Source: JAHJDS01 sp964569795 (lineage in GTDB: Bacteria; Desulfobacterota; Desulfarculia; Desulfarculales; JAHJDS01). From it: DNA of 64,000 bases. The DNA is taken from positions 62,001-126,000 of the forward strand of contig CAZMVB010000010.1 of assembly GCA_964569795.1 (NCBI GenBank). Reading direction: 5' to 3'. The translations under genes were made by a program, and so were the position numbers. Below, one piece after another: positions 43,201 through 49,627 of this stretch (positions are counted from its first letter, which is position 1; each line of letters begins with the position of its first letter). The notes under the pieces were generated by a model that was not told where the DNA came from, did no database searches, and saw only the letters and a list, made by a program, of their open reading frames with translations.

Positions 43201-43469
43201 CAAAATGTAAACCCGTTGCCGTCGTTAACCGTCACCGAGACCGTGTAACTGTCAGTCGTCTCGTAATCAAGGCCGCTGCCAACAAGGCTCACGACCCCCG
43301 TGGTCTCATTGATCGCAAACAGACCATCGAGGTCTTCCAGGCTATAGGACAAGGTAGAATGTTTCGGGGCACCCTTGACGCGGATCTCGCCCACGGTCGT
43401 GCCCGTCTCTGAGTCCTCGTACAACCAGTCGTTTTGGAGACGGATGCTTGGAGGCTGAGCCATTTTCAT
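40251..43469 (-). CDS. Large repeat protein: cadherin-like, seven FG-GAP and RTX repeats
   Basis: A 1072-residue acidic protein without a signal peptide. Residues about 15-110 and 215-405 are cadherin-like domains (DENSAIGTLVGVVTAEDPDV twice; the two units are nearly identical). Residues about 410-880 contain seven FG-GAP/integrin-like repeats of 71 residues with the calcium loop AGDVNGDGYGDLIIGAP. Residues about 905-970 hold RTX nonapeptides (GTAGDDVLLG, GGLGNDTLDGG, RGGAGNDTLYYG). The C-terminus resembles type I secretion signals. Predicted secreted calcium-dependent adhesin or surface protein exported by a type I system encoded elsewhere. GC content is lower than its neighbours. Confidence 0.88.
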   Translation of the reverse strand: MKMAQPPSIRLQNDWLYEDSETGTTVGEIRVKGAPKHSTLSYSLEDLDGLFAINETTGVVSLVGSGLDYETTDSYTVSVTVNDGNGFTFCDYVPIFVRDVNEAPTIEAVPLTVSPTVAVGASSLFAVTDPEGKSPTRYQFRDDAGLGAIMYNGAVVPEGDIIGISRKELSQVSIISEGQVGNIGPILVRASDGPNWSEWTQLQLLFDTAPTDILLTSDNVDENSAIGTLVGVVTAEDPDVGDVHTFQLLDDAGGRFALDPNSGQLTVAGALDYESSASHDLTVRVTDGGGLTYDKVFTIAVNDVNEAPTDLFLSNDSVDENSAIGTLVGVVTAEDPDVGDVHTFQLLDDAGGRFALDPNSGELTVAGILDHESSASQDVTVRVTDSGGLTYDEQFTINITDVAESPPVIELSSLDGTNGLALKGINYGDGSGYSVSGAGDVNGDGYGDLVIGALWADPNGTSSGQSYVVFGGSGGWAASLDLSSLDGTNGFAINGINAGDESGYSVSGAGDVNGDGYGDLIIGAPGSNQNGTASGQSYVVFGGSGGWAASLDLSSLDGTNGFALNGINAGDESGISVSNAGDVNGDGYSDLIIGAHDSNQNGTASGQSYVVFGSSGGWAASLDLSSLDGTNGFAINGINAGDESGISVSGAGDVNGDGYGDLIIGAPYSDPKGITSGQSYVVFGSSGGWAASLDLSSLDGTNGFAINGINTGDYSGISVSGAGDVNGDGYSDLIIGAHYADPQAGNMSGQGYVVFGSSGGWGSSLDLSSLDGANGFAINGIGWGDCCGISVSNAGDLDGDGYADLIVGAYLANPNGADSGQSYVVFGHGGGWSSSLDLSSLDGTNGFALNGINAYDKSGYSVSGAGDVNGDGYGDLIIGGYGAPNGWQYGQSYVVFGQDYRGQVTHQGTAGDDVLLGTAGDDILIGGLGNDTLDGGPDGVDVLRGGAGNDTLYYGSLDRLMDGGSGVDTLLVAGSDVTLDLEDWAGTKITDIERIDITGSGDNSLVIGALEAVRLCDTTNTVVVDGDTGDSLYIRNMAEWTDMGVNGSYRTYAHNDTQATLVVNTLVDCKDI
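40800..42240 (-). repeat. Tandem 213-base repeats (seven FG-GAP units)
   Basis: A shared block (GCCGTCCAGCGAGGACAGG on the plus strand) recurs at about 40941, 41154, 41370, 41583, 41796, 42009 and, diverged, 42221: spacing 213 bases except one of 216. Near identity at DNA level implies recent duplication or ongoing homogenisation. Confidence 0.85.
42300..42830 (-). repeat. Two 294-base cadherin-domain repeats
   Basis: The block GGGTGCCGATCGCCGAG recurs at 42491 and 42785, offset 294 bases (98 codons), with near identity over most of the unit. It duplicates one cadherin-like domain. Confidence 0.75.
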
Positions 43470-44006
43470 TTCCCTGAGAAGGTTCCAAAGGTATTTGAAA
43501 AGTTACTCTCGTGACCCCCATACAAAGGACATGGGGTCTCACCGAAGGCGTCGGCATTCTGGATCAATGACCCAGCATGCAGCCCTCTCCGGAGAGTCGT
43601 GTGCCTACCCCGACAATGTCTTGGATTCCATTGTCAGTAAAAGCAATTTTCATGCAAATTCAACCTGCCGGCATCGACGTGATCGGTTCAGATCACCAGC
43701 TTCCAGGGCCACCGCGGCAAGCCTGGATTAACCAAATGAAATAATTAGACTTATGCTGCGCCGTGCCCGACATTCTCTCCTGAAAATTCGGCTTCGAAAC
43801 AATTCCTGGTGGCGACTGGAAAAATAAATTATCTCTGATTTCCATGATAGGGTACCATTTTGGATGAATTGAGTTTCAATAACGTAATCAACTGACCGGC
43901 CCCAACAGTCAAAAGTGGGTTCAAATGACGGGATTGGACAGGTTTCTCAAAAGGGTGGAGTGCCGGCGGGATATGACCTAATCGCCTGAAAAAGCTGATT
44001 TATCAC
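43470..44006. other. Intergenic region upstream of the repeat protein, left flank of the integrative element
   Basis: 537 bases with no convincing gene. AT content rises at 43800-43930. It must contain the promoter of the repeat protein near 43490-43700, but no clear boxes were found. It ends at the tRNA-Leu 3' fragment that marks the junction of the element. Confidence 0.5.
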
Positions 44007-44064
44007 TGGTGCCCGGGGAGGGAATCGAACCCTCACGGGGAAGTCCCCAGGGGATTTTAAGTCC
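44007..44064 (-). other. 3' fragment of a tRNA-Leu(UAA) gene, probable attachment site
   Basis: Read on the minus strand, this is the last 58 bases of a tRNA-Leu: anticodon loop CTTAAAA (anticodon TAA), a variable arm (CTGGGGACTTCCCCG), the T-arm GAGGGTTCGAATCCCTC and the acceptor end ending in CACCA. The 5' half (D-arm and 5' acceptor strand) is absent, and the 5' anticodon stem pairs only in its last bases, so sequence identity stops there. Fragments of this kind are left when an element integrates at a tRNA 3' end; the integrase gene is 29 bases away. Confidence 0.8.
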
Positions 44065-44092
44065 ATGGTGATGATGGCTTAACCCGTTGATA

Positions 44093-45100
44093 TTACTGTT
44101 CGCCGTTTTGGTCTGCCTGCGGTTTGCCTGCAAAATCTAGTTTCAACATCGCATCGTAAAGGTGCTTCTGGTCGAGGACGTGGGCGTACAACAGCGTCGT
44201 TGAAAGCGACGAATGCCCAAGTATTTGCTGCACCGTGCGAAGGTCAACGCCCTTCGCGACCATGTAAGTAGCGGCCGTGTGCCGTTGCGTGTGGATCGTC
44301 GCCTTGACACCTACCTCCCGAGCCAGATCGGCCATTTTATGGGTGGCGGTGTCGGGTCGCCATTCAGGAAAGACCGGGCCAATGTCCGCCCCGATGGACC
44401 GCAACGCATCGGCCGCCGCCGGTAGCAATGGGACCAGCCGCTCCTTACCTCCCTTTCCCCTGACGCGAATGGTCGGCGGATCGCCTTCAAGGTCCACGTC
44501 GCGCCATGTCAGGCCCAGGGCTTCCGAGCGTCTGACACCTGTCCACAAAACCACGGTCAAAAAGACTTGCCATGGGTGTGGGCGGGCCTTGTCCAAAAGC
44601 CGGTCAATCTCTCCGGGGCGAAGGAACTTCGGTATCTGCTGCGCCTGCCGGATTCTTATTCGTGGCCGCTTTGTAGGATAGCCCTGTTCGACGGCCCACC
44701 CAAGGCCGGCTTTCACGTGACGCAAGTAGCTGTCGATAGTGGCCGGGGTAAGCCCGTGCTCTTTCAAGATGGATCGCCAGAGAGTGATCTTGCGCTCAGT
44801 CAGGCGACTCAGTAGCGTGTTGGGGCCGAGGTCCTTACTTAGGCGGTTCCACACCACGCGATTCTTACGGGCCGTCTCCGGGGCCTTGCCGCCCCTGCAG
44901 AATTCGGCATACAGGTCTTTGAACTCGGCCACCGTGATCCGTCGGCCGGTGTCAAGCTGAACCAGACGCCCGGCCAGATATTCCCGCTCGACTTTCCGAT
45001 AGACCCGCTCGGCCTTGGCGCGGTCCTTGGTCCGGGTGGACCGCTCTACACCCCGGCCAAACCGGATATACCAGAACCCGTTTGTGCGGCGGTAGAGCTT
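44093..45100 (-). CDS. Tyrosine site-specific integrase
   Basis: A 335-residue phage-type integrase. N-terminal arm-binding start KLYRRTNGFWYIRF, a SAM-like core-binding domain (about 60-160), and a catalytic domain with Arg in LWTGVRRSEALGL, Lys in RGKGGKERL, HTQRH (His-x-x-Arg), LGHSS and the nucleophile Tyr in TTLLYAHV, so all active-site residues are present. It would integrate the element at the tRNA-Leu 3' end found next to its stop codon. The GTG at 45100 is chosen because the family N-terminus begins there; an ATG at 45160 would add 20 residues overlapping the excisionase gene. Confidence 0.92.
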   Translation of the reverse strand, partial: KLYRRTNGFWYIRFGRGVERSTRTKDRAKAERVYRKVEREYLAGRLVQLDTGRRITVAEFKDLYAEFCRGGKAPETARKNRVVWNRLSKDLGPNTLLSRLTERKITLWRSILKEHGLTPATIDSYLRHVKAGLGWAVEQGYPTKRPRIRIRQAQQIPKFLRPGEIDRLLDKARPHPWQVFLTVVLWTGVRRSEALGLTWRDVDLEGDPPTIRVRGKGGKERLVPLLPAAADALRSIGADIGPVFPEWRPDTATHKMADLAREVGVKATIHTQRHTAATYMVAKGVDLRTVQQILGHSSLSTTLLYAHVLDQKHLYDAMLKLDFAGKPQADQNGEQ

Positions 45101-45113
45101 CACGTCCGTCAGA

Positions 45114-45374
45114 TTAACCCAAGGAGTGCACGATGTCCATCGCCCGTTGCTTCTCATCAAGCGTCAGGTTGTCAGGGCCGGCCGACGCGAGTGAATCGAA
45201 ATAGGCGTCAATGCTCAGCCGGTCAAAGAAATAATCGCCGCCCTCTCCCTCTCTGACCGCCAGAATTCTCCCGGCCCGGACCAAGTCCATCAACTTGTGA
45301 CGGCCCAAGCTGGAGTATCTTTGAGCGGCCGGCCTTTTCAGCCAACGCGGCCAATTGGAAGATTGGTCGTTCAA
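45114..45374 (-). CDS. Excisionase-like DNA-binding protein
   Basis: An 86-residue protein with a MerR/Xis-type winged helix-turn-helix: RPAAQRYSSLGRHKLMDLVRAGRILAV followed by a wing (GGDYFFDRLSIDAYFDSL). Such proteins direct integrase toward excision or regulate it. Its stop lies 13 bases before the integrase start. The TTG at 45374 avoids a 71-base overlap with the upstream gene; an in-frame ATG at 45449 would add 25 residues. Confidence 0.75.
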   Translation of the reverse strand: MNDQSSNWPRWLKRPAAQRYSSLGRHKLMDLVRAGRILAVREGEGGDYFFDRLSIDAYFDSLASAGPDNLTLDEKQRAMDIVHSLG

Positions 45375-45378
45375 TTCA

Positions 45379-46518
45379 TCACGCTGCCTCTTTCGATTCC
45401 AGCTGTCCGGCCCGCTTGGTTTCGGTCGTGGCCTTTCTGTCAGTGACATAAAGGCCCCGGTCTCTGTAAATATCTCGGGCCGCCTCTGCCAACTGCCAGC
45501 TGGCTACATCGGCGGCTATATCCAGGCGGTCCATGATCTGTCGAATATAGTTGATCGCCAGGTCCTCTTGTTGATTGGGCAGTTCTACGGAGTGCATCAC
45601 GGTGCCCTCAGTTCCCGCCTCAGCCGGGGCGGCGGTTTCGTGGTTTAAATTACGAAAAGCCATGTTCGGGCCGTTCCAGGCGAGTAACGCCGTACCGGTC
45701 CGACCGTGTCGATTTTTTCGGACTATCGCCTCGGCTGCGTCACCCCACAGTGAATCGGGGTTGTAGAGCCGGTCCCGATACAACATCAGGACCAAATCGG
45801 CGTCCTGCTCGATGTCCCCAGACTCTCGAAGATCGGCCAGGACCGGCCGGGAGTCTTTCCTGGTTTCCGGGGCGCGGTTGAGTTGACTCAGGGCCATGAC
45901 CGGGACGCCAAGTTCTTTCGCCAGGGATTTCAGGCCATGGGCGATTTCCCCGACCTCAAGGTGTCGTTGGTCCCTCCGGCGGATCACCCCGTGAACGAGT
46001 CCAACATGGTCCACAACTACCAGTGCAAGGCCCCGCTCGGCTTGTAAGCGGCGAGACCTGGCCCGGATCATGGGCACGGTCAGGGACGGCGAGTCGTCAA
46101 TGTACAGCGGGCAGTTTTCCACCAGGTCCCGGGATGCCTCGACCCGGCGTTGTTCGTCCGGTGTCAGACCACCGTTTGTCATCCGGCAGTAAGGCACGTC
46201 CGCGCCCTCGGCCACGATCCGGCCGACCAATTCGGCGCGGGTCATTTCCAGGGAAAAGTAGGCCACCGGCCCGACACTACAGGCGATCCGCCAGGCGGCC
46301 CCGTTGGCCAAAGCCGTTTTCCCGACACCAGGCCGGGCGGCGACAACCACCAAGTGGCCCGGGCGCATTGGGCCGGTGATGCTGTCCAGGGCGGGGTAAC
46401 CGAAGTTGACCAGACCGTTACTGTTCCCGCCGGCCTCGACCTCGGCCATGACCTCGGGCCAGGAGTCCTCAGCAAGGACCAAGCCTCCTCGGGCGGCGGT
46501 CCGGGCGGTTAATCCCAT
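45379..46518 (-). CDS. DnaB-like RecA-fold ATPase, N-terminally truncated
   Basis: A 379-residue protein matching the C-terminal ATPase domain of replicative helicase DnaB: GHLVVVAARPGVGKTALANG (Walker A), FSLEMTRAELVGRI, LALVVVDHVGLV (Walker B), PVMALSQLNRAPETRKDSRP and the arginine-finger region DADLVLMLYRD. The N-terminal primase-binding domain is missing. The frame stays open for 9 codons upstream of the ATG with DnaB-like residues (TALDQAQALV) and then meets the CRISPR-like repeat, so the gene appears cut there. No ribosome site precedes the ATG. The last 90 residues form an unrelated helical tail. Confidence 0.82.
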   Translation of the reverse strand: MGLTARTAARGGLVLAEDSWPEVMAEVEAGGNSNGLVNFGYPALDSITGPMRPGHLVVVAARPGVGKTALANGAAWRIACSVGPVAYFSLEMTRAELVGRIVAEGADVPYCRMTNGGLTPDEQRRVEASRDLVENCPLYIDDSPSLTVPMIRARSRRLQAERGLALVVVDHVGLVHGVIRRRDQRHLEVGEIAHGLKSLAKELGVPVMALSQLNRAPETRKDSRPVLADLRESGDIEQDADLVLMLYRDRLYNPDSLWGDAAEAIVRKNRHGRTGTALLAWNGPNMAFRNLNHETAAPAEAGTEGTVMHSVELPNQQEDLAINYIRQIMDRLDIAADVASWQLAEAARDIYRDRGLYVTDRKATTETKRAGQLESKEAA

Positions 46519-46539
46519 GACCAGGGCTTGGGCCTGGTC
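46519..46539 (-). other. Small hairpin between the CRISPR-like repeat and the DnaB-like gene
   Basis: GACCAGG (46519-46525) pairs with CCTGGTC (46533-46539) around a 7-base loop. It sits 5 bases from the solitary repeat and directly against the start codon, so it could shield translation or act with the repeat in an RNA. Confidence 0.35.
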
Positions 46540-46544
46540 TAATG

Positions 46545-46573
46545 CGGTTCATCCCCGCGCCCGCGGGGAACTC
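46545..46573 (-). CRISPR. Solitary type I-E-like CRISPR repeat (no array)
   Basis: A 29-base unit that on the minus strand starts GAGTTCCCCGCG and ends GCGGGGATGAACCG, which matches the well-known type I-E repeat pattern in length, both ends and the internal GC hairpin (CCCCGC/GCGGGG). Positions 61 bases away on either side hold no second repeat, and no cas genes are in the window. It lies inside the integrative element, 26 bases before the DnaB-like gene. Confidence 0.65.
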
Positions 46574-46868
46574 TAAACAGGGGCAGGTCACCCGGTTGGA
46601 TCGGGAAGGTTGGCCCCCTTTGAGCCGGCCCATGGACATGACGGGCCCAGCAGGCAGGCCCATACGTCTTTATTGTTTTCGTACCGATGAGGGGTTGATG
46701 GTTGAGCTCATCGAACAAGCGGATTGATGGCACGTATTCAAGTCGTGGTTGCGAAGAGCAGTTTTTGGGTACTTGGGTAGCTTGATTTTGGTAGGGCAGA
46801 TGCCCGGTAATATAGGGTAATATAGGAAGTGTTTTGTGAAGGGTTTAGGCTTGACAGTAGATAATGGT

Positions 46869-47159
46869 TCAGCCCCCGGCCACGGCCGGGAAAATGGCAA
46901 CGAAGTCTCCATCGGCCAGAATAGTGTCCAGACCGAGCGGCAAGTGACGATAGTGCCTACCGTTTAGCAGAATCTGTACACCCGGTAGCTCGTGATCGGC
47001 TTCAAGGCCAAGTGGCAGGTCTAGGCATAAAGTTCCGAATCGGTCCGTCAACCACTGCACCACGTCTCTAATGGAGGCCTGGCCGAGGTCCAGCCAAAGT
47101 TCGTCCAGGTTGTCCATGGCTTCCTTGATCGAAAAAAAACATTTGACCCTAATCCTCAT
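46869..47159 (-). CDS. MoaD/ThiS-family sulfur carrier protein
   Basis: A 96-residue ubiquitin-fold protein ending in the Gly-Gly tail (FPAVAGG) that is adenylated and thiocarboxylated before giving sulfur. Core strands: MRIRVKCFFSIKEAM, VQILLNGRHYRHL, LADGDFVAIFPAVAGG. Placed at the end of the catabolic operon, it most likely serves the tungsto- or molybdopterin cofactor of the AOR encoded at 53876-55738; MoaD-like proteins are commonly linked to AOR genes. It follows the ArsA/CooC-type gene by 12 bases. Confidence 0.88.
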   Translation of the reverse strand: MRIRVKCFFSIKEAMDNLDELWLDLGQASIRDVVQWLTDRFGTLCLDLPLGLEADHELPGVQILLNGRHYRHLPLGLDTILADGDFVAIFPAVAGG

Positions 47160-47171
47160 ACCTGGCGTCCT

Positions 47172-47951
47172 TCAACCCATCAGACCCAACCGGCTTAAAA
47201 GGACGCCCAAGGCCTTGACGCTGGGGGAATCGACCGGCAAATCGATGGTCGGCCGGCCCTCGAGATCGAATTGGGCCACGCCCGGATCGACCGGTACCAC
47301 CCCCCACAACTCAAGTCCCATCACTTCGGCGTGACGCCGTAAGGGATCAATATCGCTCCCTGCCCGGTTGATCACCAACCCGGTGCGGTAATCGGCCTGG
47401 ACGCCGTATTTGCGAGCTATTTCCTGGAGGTAACCGGCCGTGCGCAGGCCCTTCAATGTGGCGTCGGAGACCATGACCAGGGTGGTGATGGCCCCGATCA
47501 CCCGGCGGTTGATCTGCTCGATGCCCGCCTCGCAATCTATGACGGTCACGTCGTAGTTCTGGGCCATGGACTCGATGCCGTACTTCAACAGTTCGTTCAA
47601 ACCACAGTAACAGCCAGGCCCCTCGGCCTGACCCACGACCAATAGGTCTATTCCATTCACCTCCAGAAGGGCTTCTTCGATGATCACGTCGCGGATATGC
47701 CTGTCTCCGATGCGCCTCCTCTCGTCCGGATCTTCGATCAGGCGGTGTCTTATCTGGCCGACCGTCTTTTCCGGCTCGGCTCCCAGGGAATAACACAGGC
47801 TGACGGGGGGGTCGGCGTCGACGGCCAACAGGCGTTTCCCACGCTCGGCCAACAGCCAGGCTATGATCGAGGCCACGGTCGTCTTGCCGGCGCCCCCCTT
47901 GCCTGCCACGGCGATGACCTCCCGGGCGGACATTGCTTGTCCGACATTCAC
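47172..47951 (-). CDS. CooC-type P-loop ATPase (maturation/accessory)
   Basis: A 259-residue MinD/CooC-class ATPase: AVAGKGGAGKTTVASIIAWL, LLAVDADPPVSL and VTVIDCEAGIEQINRR. This group includes CooC, which matures nickel CO dehydrogenase, and other metallocluster or enzyme-activation ATPases. Here it lies inside a benzoyl-CoA-reductase-like operon, so a role in cluster insertion or activation is inferred. A Cys pair, ECxC-like (GCYCG, in PGCYCGLNELL), could bind metal. GTG at 47951 is used: GGAGG lies 5 bases before it and GTGA overlaps the upstream stop. Confidence 0.85.
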   Translation of the reverse strand: MNVGQAMSAREVIAVAGKGGAGKTTVASIIAWLLAERGKRLLAVDADPPVSLCYSLGAEPEKTVGQIRHRLIEDPDERRRIGDRHIRDVIIEEALLEVNGIDLLVVGQAEGPGCYCGLNELLKYGIESMAQNYDVTVIDCEAGIEQINRRVIGAITTLVMVSDATLKGLRTAGYLQEIARKYGVQADYRTGLVINRAGSDIDPLRRHAEVMGLELWGVVPVDPGVAQFDLEGRPTIDLPVDSPSVKALGVLLSRLGLMG

Positions 47952-48790
47952 GCTGGCCTCCGGTGTGGCGCCACAGCGAGCCGGGGTGCCCTTGTCCCGG
48001 CACTTTGCTGGCGCTCGAGTCTCTCCTTGGCGAACAGGGCCGCCCCCAGTGCGCCCACGATCTGAGGGTCCACCTGGGTCAGCTTGACGACCTCCACCTC
48101 CAAAGTCTCGCCCAATCCCTGGAGGACCGCTGGATTCTTGGCCACCCCGCCGGTCATGGCCACCTTTTTGCGCACGCCGACCTTCCTGGCGAGCTTGCTG
48201 ATCCGTTCGGCCATGGCCCGGCTTATCCCGGCAGCGATGTCGGCCTTGGCCTGACCGTCGTTGATCATGCACATCACATCGAATTGGGCCATGACGGTGC
48301 ACAGCTTGGTGATGGCCACCGGCGCCGTGGCGCCAAAGGCCATCGGCCCCAAGTCCTCGAGTTCGACGCCCAAGACTTTGGCCATGTTCTCCAGGAAACG
48401 GCCCGTGCCGGCCGCGCACTTGTCGTTCATGGTGAAGTCGGCCATGAAGCCCAGCTTGTCGACTCGAATCACCTTGCAGTCCTGTCCACCGATGTCGATC
48501 ACCGTACGGACCTCGGGGTCGGCCCAGTGGGCCCCCCGGCCGTGGCAGGAGATCTCAGAGATGCTGCTTTGGGCAAAGGGTATCTTACTGCGGCCGTACC
48601 CGGTACTGACACAATAGTCGATATCGTCATGACCCAGGCCGGCCAGTTTCAGGGCCCGGTCCATGACCTCTTGGGCCGTTTGCTCCGGCCGGGGCCGAAC
48701 CCGCATGATATCGTAGGCCAATATGGCGTCGTCCTGGACGATCACCGCTTCGCCTGACAGGGACCCCACGTCACATCCGGCGACTATCAT
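47948..48790 (-). CDS. BcrA/BcrD/HgdC-type ATPase subunit (BzdP-size)
   Basis: A 280-residue ATPase of the BadF/BadG/BcrA/BcrD family. Landmarks: GCDVGSLSGEAVIV (phosphate 1), STGYGRSKI, VIDIGGQDCKVI, NDKCAAGTGRFLE with the cysteine that ligates the bridging 4Fe-4S cluster, and MTGGVAKN. Two such subunits share one cluster and drive low-potential electrons into the reductase or dehydratase by ATP hydrolysis. The second subunit is the next gene upstream. Size fits BzdP/BcrD (about 280). Confidence 0.92.
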   Translation of the reverse strand: MIVAGCDVGSLSGEAVIVQDDAILAYDIMRVRPRPEQTAQEVMDRALKLAGLGHDDIDYCVSTGYGRSKIPFAQSSISEISCHGRGAHWADPEVRTVIDIGGQDCKVIRVDKLGFMADFTMNDKCAAGTGRFLENMAKVLGVELEDLGPMAFGATAPVAITKLCTVMAQFDVMCMINDGQAKADIAAGISRAMAERISKLARKVGVRKKVAMTGGVAKNPAVLQGLGETLEVEVVKLTQVDPQIVGALGAALFAKERLERQQSAGTRAPRLAVAPHRRPA

Positions 48791-49576
48791 CTAGTTCGCT
48801 ACCTCCCGCTTGTCGACCGCCAATAGAGCAGCGCCAATGGCCCCGATGAGTTGGGGATCAACTTCCAGGGCGGCGGAATCGACGCCCAGTTTGTCCTTGA
48901 TGGTCGCCACCACTCCCTGGTGCTTGGACACCCCGCCGGTCAGGACCAGGGCCGGTTCGACCCCCAGCCGGCGGGCGGTGGTCGCCGCGCCTGATCCGAT
49001 GGAAAAGGCGATCCCGGCCACGATGTCGGCCACGTCCGCCCCATCGTTGACGTGGGAGACGATCTCGCTCTCACCGAACACGGCGCACTGGCCGCTGATA
49101 TGGGCTCGCCCGCGGGCCGCCAGGGACACCGGCCCCATCTCCTCGACGGCCAACTCCAGGGCCTGGGCGGCCAGTTCGAGATAGAAGCCGGTGCCCGAGG
49201 CACAGCGGTCATTGGTCCGGTACTCGACTACCCGGCCGTCGGCGTCCAGTCCGAGAACCGTGGTGCTGAGTCCGCCCAGGTCGAGGATGGTCCGCACCTC
49301 GGGCGCGGCCCACTTAGCGCCTCGGGCCAGGCAGTTGATCACGGTCAGGGGACAATGGTCAAAGGGGATGTATCTTCGCCCCCAACCGGTCCCGCCCACC
49401 AGGTCGACCTGATCGATCCTCAAGTCGGCCCCGGCCAGAGCCATTTGGCGCGATTGCTCTGCCGCCTCGGCCAGACGGCCCTCGTTGGGGATCACCGCCC
49501 AGCCGACCAGCCGGTCGTCAATGACGACGGCCGTCTTGGTGGCCAGGGCCCCCAGATCGATTCCCAGTAGGTTCAT
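48791..49576 (-). CDS. BcrA/BcrD/HgdC-type ATPase subunit (second copy)
   Basis: A 261-residue paralogue of the downstream ATPase: GIDLGALATKTAVV, GGTGWGRRYIPF, ILDLGGLSTTVLGLD, NDRCASGTGFYLE with the cluster-binding Cys, and LTGGVSKHQGV. It has GLSTT where the partner has the canonical GGQDCK, a departure from the nucleotide-site consensus, so it may be the less active half of a heterodimer, as BcrA and BcrD are. The two genes are contiguous (stop to start). Confidence 0.9.
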   Translation of the reverse strand: MNLLGIDLGALATKTAVVIDDRLVGWAVIPNEGRLAEAAEQSRQMALAGADLRIDQVDLVGGTGWGRRYIPFDHCPLTVINCLARGAKWAAPEVRTILDLGGLSTTVLGLDADGRVVEYRTNDRCASGTGFYLELAAQALELAVEEMGPVSLAARGRAHISGQCAVFGESEIVSHVNDGADVADIVAGIAFSIGSGAATTARRLGVEPALVLTGGVSKHQGVVATIKDKLGVDSAALEVDPQLIGAIGAALLAVDKREVAN

Positions 49577-49627
49577 CCACGCTACTCCCGTGGTGCCTTT
49601 CCGAAGACATGTCAGGTCAAAATAATC

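Larger units (their letters stand above)
44007..46573. mobile_element. Remnant of a tRNA-Leu-targeted integrative element
   Basis: Contents in order: tRNA-Leu 3' fragment, tyrosine integrase, excisionase-like protein, DnaB-like ATPase, solitary CRISPR repeat. Gene spacing is compact and directions agree. The intact tRNA-Leu should lie at higher coordinates, beyond this window, or was lost. The right limit is therefore unknown; 46573 is where element-type genes stop. Confidence 0.6.

Noticed and set aside
46574..46868. A larger CRISPR array or cas genes next to the solitary repeat
   Set aside because: No second repeat at 61-base spacing on either side, no leader and no Cas-like proteins in the window.
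46469..46912. Short minus-strand frames around the CRISPR repeat
   Set aside because: One translates the repeat itself (VPRGRGDEPH), a typical artefact of CRISPR repeats being read as protein.
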